Assembly (NCBI GenBank): GCA_964600865.1
Contig: CAZRJP010000020.1
Coordinates: 1-13,519 of the forward strand
DNA from: WJLC01 sp964600865
Lineage (GTDB): Archaea; Nanobdellota; Nanobdellia; Pacearchaeales; GW2011-AR1
Reading direction: 5' to 3'
Length of the DNA: 13,519 bases
Shown: positions 11,047 to 13,519 of the stretch, in pieces
Position numbering within the stretch: position 1 is the stretch's first letter
How the letters are laid out: every line of letters begins with the position of its first letter
Translations under genes and position numbers: made by a program
The notes under the pieces: model-generated
Database searches by the model: none
The model's input: the letters and a program-made list of their open reading frames with translations, nothing else
What the model was told of the DNA's origin: nothing

Positions 11047-12711
11047 TTAAGAAACAATTTTCCCTGCTTTTTCAAATTCAATTTCTTGATTAATTAATTT
11101 CCTTATTATCTCCTTAACCTTAGGAATTTTTACTCTTATTTGTTTTGTTGTATCTCTATCCCTAATAGTAACATCTTTATTTTTAATAGAATCACCGTCG
11201 ACAGTTATACAATAAGGAGTTCCAACTTCATCATTCCTTGCATATCTTCTTCCAATACTCCCTCTCTTATCATAAAGAACATTAAAATCTTTTTTCAAGG
11301 AAGAATAAATCTCTCTTCCTATTCCTTCAAATTCTGGTTTTTTTACTAAAGGAAAAATAGCAACTTTTATTGGAGATAATTTTGGATTTAATCTTAAAAC
11401 AGTTGAACCTCTTTCTTCATCTTCATAATATGAATCAAATAAAAATACTAACATTGCTCTTTCAACACCCTGGCTCGGTTCAGCAACAACATGCGGAAGA
11501 ACTTTTTTTCCCTTACCTGTTGTTAATCTCAATTTAGTATTAGATTCTTTTTGATGTTTCTTTAAATCATAATCTGTTCTATTTGCCATTCCCTGTAATT
11601 CCTTCCATCCAAAAGGGAAGTTATATTCCAAATCCCATGTATCTAATGCATAATGACTCTTTTCATCTGAAACATGTTGTCTTATCCTAAATTTTTCAGG
11701 ATTAGCTCCAAGTTTAACAAACCATAAAAATTCTTGTTCAAGCCAATAAGCATGCCATTTTGTTTTAATCACTCCTTTTTTCAATGCTTCTTTAAATTTC
11801 ATTTTCTGCATATCCTTTTTATTCTGTTGCATTTCAGAAGAATAAACATTAATCTCCATATCACCTATTTCATAATGGCACTCCTTATCTGGATCAATAA
11901 AATACTCTATTTCCATTTGTTCAAATTCTCTTAATCTAAATAAAAAATCTCTTGGAGCAATTTCATTTCTAAAACTCTTTCCTATTTGAGCAATACCAAA
12001 AGGAAGTTTTAATCTTGCATTATCCTGAACAAATTTAAAGTTAGTAAAAATAAGTTGAGCAGTTTCAGGCCTTAAATAAGATAAAGTATCTACTCCCACC
12101 TTTGTTTTAAACATCTGACCTATTGTTTTTACATTATCCCAATCAAAATCTCCTCCACAACTAGGACATTTAACCTTTCCAATTTCATGTTTATCTACCT
12201 TATCTGCTTTTTTACATTTTTTACAAACAACTAAAACATCATTAAAATTCTCTATATGACCTGAAGCTTTCCATACATCTGGATGTGTTATAATACTCCC
12301 ATCAATTCCCACAATATCTTCTCTTTCTCTTACATGAAAATTCCACCACTCTTCCTTTACATTTTTCTTTAATTCAACTCCTAAATGGCCAAAATCCCAA
12401 AAACCAGCGAAACCCCCATAAATTTCTCCAGATTGATATACAAAACCTTTTTTCTTGCAAAAAGAAGCCATTTTTTCAATAGAAATATCTGTACTCAAAA
12501 TCTCTTTTTTAATTGGTTCTTTATTCTTAGAATCTTTTTCTAGTCCTTCTTTTTTCTTTTTCATTATCTCCTTTGCCTTTTTTTCTGCATCTAATTTTGA
12601 TTTACCTAAATATGCCAAACATTTTGAAACAACTTTTCCATTCTCTCTTACACTCTCTCTCAAATAATAATACTCCTTCCCATTAATCTTTTTCTTAACA
12701 ACAAATGCCAT
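11047..12711 (-). CDS. glyS: Glycyl-tRNA synthetase, bacterial-like alpha2 type with an extra N-terminal module
   Basis: Class II synthetase that charges tRNA-Gly; 554 residues. The core begins near residue 77 with IEKMASFCKKKGFVYQSGEI (78-97). Family blocks include WKASGHIENFND (147-158), LRPETAQ (213-219), motif 2 FRNE (247-250) with FRLREFEQMEIEYF (258-271), and motif 3 GVER (415-418). C163/C166 and C182/C185 can bind zinc. An anticodon-binding domain spans about 445-545. The REFEQMEIE wording and compact body match bacterial alpha2 GlyRS rather than archaeal enzymes. Residues 1-50 form an unusual module (KKKINGKEYYYLRESVRENG at 6-25, then KCLAYLGK) linked by a charged stretch (50-72). TTTATAAA centred 25.5 nt upstream of ATG suggests a leaderless start and supports this longer N-terminus. 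Confidence 0.95.
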   Translation of the reverse strand: MAFVVKKKINGKEYYYLRESVRENGKVVSKCLAYLGKSKLDAEKKAKEIMKKKKEGLEKDSKNKEPIKKEILSTDISIEKMASFCKKKGFVYQSGEIYGGFAGFWDFGHLGVELKKNVKEEWWNFHVREREDIVGIDGSIITHPDVWKASGHIENFNDVLVVCKKCKKADKVDKHEIGKVKCPSCGGDFDWDNVKTIGQMFKTKVGVDTLSYLRPETAQLIFTNFKFVQDNARLKLPFGIAQIGKSFRNEIAPRDFLFRLREFEQMEIEYFIDPDKECHYEIGDMEINVYSSEMQQNKKDMQKMKFKEALKKGVIKTKWHAYWLEQEFLWFVKLGANPEKFRIRQHVSDEKSHYALDTWDLEYNFPFGWKELQGMANRTDYDLKKHQKESNTKLRLTTGKGKKVLPHVVAEPSQGVERAMLVFLFDSYYEDEERGSTVLRLNPKLSPIKVAIFPLVKKPEFEGIGREIYSSLKKDFNVLYDKRGSIGRRYARNDEVGTPYCITVDGDSIKNKDVTIRDRDTTKQIRVKIPKVKEIIRKLINQEIEFEKAGKIVS

Positions 12712-12732
12712 AATTTATGTTAGGCACTACTT

Positions 12733-12740
12733 TTTATAAA
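12733..12740 (-). promoter_or_regulatory. TATA-like box for the GlyRS gene
   Basis: Palindromic TTTATAAA centred 25.5 nt upstream of the GlyRS ATG (12711), just past the yjbQ stop at 12744-12746. GlyRS can thus be transcribed independently of the upstream gene. Confidence 0.5.
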
Positions 12741-12743
12741 TAT

Positions 12744-13157
12744 TTACTCTCCAAAAATCTTAACAAGAACTCTTTTATTTCTTTGACCATCAAATTCTCC
12801 ATAAAAAATACTCTCCCAAGGACCAAAATCAAGTTCTCCTTTAGTTATTGCTATACTTGTTTCTCTACCCATTATTGTTCTCCACAAATGACTAAATCCA
12901 TTATCCTCTCCTGTTTGATGATGATTATAATCAAAATTTTTAGGGGCAAGTTTTTCTAACCAATTTTTAAAATCCTGTATTAACCCAGACTCATTATCAT
13001 TTATGAAAACACTTGCAGTAATATGCATTGGATTAATCAGAACCATTCCCTCTTTCACCCCAGAATTCTTAACAACTTCCTTTACCTTAGAAGTTATATT
13101 AACAAAATCTATTCTTTTTTCTGTATTAAATTTCAAATATTCTGTATGTATTTTCAT
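12744..13157 (-). CDS. YjbQ/UPF0047-family protein
   Basis: A 137-residue protein of the YjbQ (UPF0047) family, of normal full length. Signature residues are present: NPMHITASVFIND (42-54) with H45 and E56, the YNHHQTGEDNGFSHL block (77-91) with H79, H80, E84, D85 and H90, and the WESIFYGEFDGQR end block (114-126). The His/Glu/Asp cluster likely binds a metal or phosphate. Some members show weak thiamine-phosphate synthase activity, and many databases use that name; the physiological role is unsettled. An AAGGAG lies upstream but with a long 13-nt spacer. It lies 179 nt downstream of tRNA-Cys in the same orientation and could be read from its own TATA-like box near 13215-13227. Confidence 0.92.
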   Translation of the reverse strand: MKIHTEYLKFNTEKRIDFVNITSKVKEVVKNSGVKEGMVLINPMHITASVFINDNESGLIQDFKNWLEKLAPKNFDYNHHQTGEDNGFSHLWRTIMGRETSIAITKGELDFGPWESIFYGEFDGQRNKRVLVKIFGE

Positions 13158-13170
13158 TTTATTTTATTCT

Positions 13171-13176
13171 CTCCTT
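13171..13176 (-). promoter_or_regulatory. Possible Shine-Dalgarno site of the yjbQ-like gene
   Basis: AAGGAG on the minus strand, but 13 nt from the ATG at 13157, longer than usual. It may still place the ribosome, or may be incidental in a purine-rich leader. Confidence 0.4.
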
Positions 13177-13177
13177 T

Positions 13178-13336
13178 ATTCTGGTTTTCTCTTTTAATCC
13201 TGGTTTACTCTAAATTTTTTTAAAAAATTTATTGATCTAAACCTCTCTTTTATGTTCTGGTTTTGTCTAATCTTTTTTTGAAAGTTTTAATTTATGTTCT
13301 ATTCTAGTTTGATCTAAAACTTTTTGAAAGTTTTAA
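13178..13336. repeat. Degenerate direct repeats between tRNA-Cys and the yjbQ-like gene
   Basis: Two imperfect copies of about 42 nt lie at 13250-13290 and 13293-13336; both begin near TATGTTCT and end with GAAAGTTTTAA. A shorter motif (TTCTGGTTT..TCTAA type) recurs four times, at 13178-13192, 13197-13214, 13254-13271 and 13301-13318. The block also contains T7A6 at 13215-13227, a candidate TATA box for yjbQ. No open reading frame of interest is seen. It could be a remnant of duplicated tRNA trailers or a regulatory array. Confidence 0.5.
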
Positions 13337-13409
13337 AGCGAAGGGTGGGACTCGAACCCACGAAAATTCGGGCTGCAACCGAATGCAGTAGCCGCTGTGC
13401 CACCTTCGC
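13337..13409 (-). tRNA. tRNA-Cys (GCA)
   Basis: 73-nt class I tRNA on the minus strand. The acceptor GCGAAGG pairs fully with CCTTCGC, discriminator T. A short D-stem GCA/TGC, anticodon stem TTCGG/CCGAA with loop TTGCAGC (anticodon GCA), and T-arm GTGGG/CCCAC with a canonical TTCGAGT loop are present. CCA is not encoded. There is no intron. It starts 4 nt after the tRNA-Leu gene in the same direction, so both are probably on one precursor. Confidence 0.95.
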
Positions 13410-13413
13410 CTAA

Positions 13414-13497
13414 TGCGGAGACAAGGATTCGAACCTTGGTAAGCACTAAGCTATGAGGACCTAAACCTCACCCGTTTGACCACTCCGGCATCTCCGC
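13414..13497 (-). tRNA. tRNA-Leu (TAG)
   Basis: 84-nt class II tRNA on the minus strand. The acceptor GCGGAGA pairs with TCTCCGC, discriminator A. The anticodon stem TGAGG/CCTCA encloses TTTAGGT (anticodon TAG, reading CTN codons). A long variable arm (AGC/GCT stem) and a T-arm CAAGG/CCTTG with TTCGAAT loop follow. CCA is not encoded and no intron is seen. It is the upstream member of a Leu-Cys pair. Its promoter lies at or beyond the window edge. Confidence 0.95.
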
Positions 13498-13519
13498 ATA
13501 TTAAAATATGTAAATTTTC

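Noticed and set aside
12545..12711. GlyRS N-terminal module considered as a separate transposase fragment fused by misassembly
   Set aside because: The frame is continuous, base composition matches the gene, and the TATA spacing fits the upstream ATG; no transposase catalytic part or inverted repeats are visible.
13158..13336. Repeat block considered as a CRISPR array
   Set aside because: The copies are imperfect, adjacent rather than separated by unique spacers, and no cas genes are present.

Overview
The window looks like part of an AT-rich genome of a DPANN archaeon (the Pacearchaeota/Woesearchaeota/Nanoarchaeota area is my best guess). Archaeal markers seen directly are: transcription factor E alpha, tRNA-splicing endonuclease EndA, ribosomal protein S17e, a tRNA with a bulge-helix-bulge intron, and TATA-like boxes about 24-29 bp upstream of most start codons, which implies leaderless mRNAs. 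The species cannot be named from sequence alone. The assembly has one 100-N gap at 1636-1735.

Layout. 49-2559 (minus): an operon reading TFE, rhomboid protease, SpoIIM-like membrane protein. TFE has a very long Lys/Ser tail interrupted by the gap. 2639-3622 (plus): two uncharacterised charged coiled-coil proteins. 3670-5595 (plus): a short bacterial-like alanyl-tRNA synthetase and a 49-residue zinc-ribbon protein. 5597-8053 (minus): bacterial-type leucyl-tRNA synthetase. 8106-9902 (plus): EndA, a winged-helix protein with a Lys-rich linker, and S17e. 9903-10118 (minus): a small one-helix membrane protein. 10169-10291 (plus): intron-containing tRNA with CAT anticodon. 10323-13157 (minus): HIT protein, a 78-residue extremely basic protein, a bacterial-like glycyl-tRNA synthetase with an extra N-terminal module, and a YjbQ-family protein. 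13337-13497 (minus): tRNA-Leu(TAG) followed by tRNA-Cys(GCA).

The common theme is information processing: three synthetases, three tRNAs, the splicing enzyme one of those tRNAs needs, a ribosomal protein and a basal transcription factor. All three synthetases read as bacterial-type rather than archaeal, suggesting inter-domain transfer.

The most notable observations are: a palindromic TTTAAA box exactly midway between the leuS and endA start codons; a second shared box between a membrane-protein gene and the intron-bearing tRNA; the Lys/Ser-rich tails, with an identical 46-nt DNA segment in two unrelated genes; the N-terminal add-on of GlyRS; and 55-nt identical flanks that explain the assembly gap and repair the TFE reading frame. 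No CRISPR array, complete insertion sequence or phage region was seen, and no stretch over 300 bases lacks a gene.
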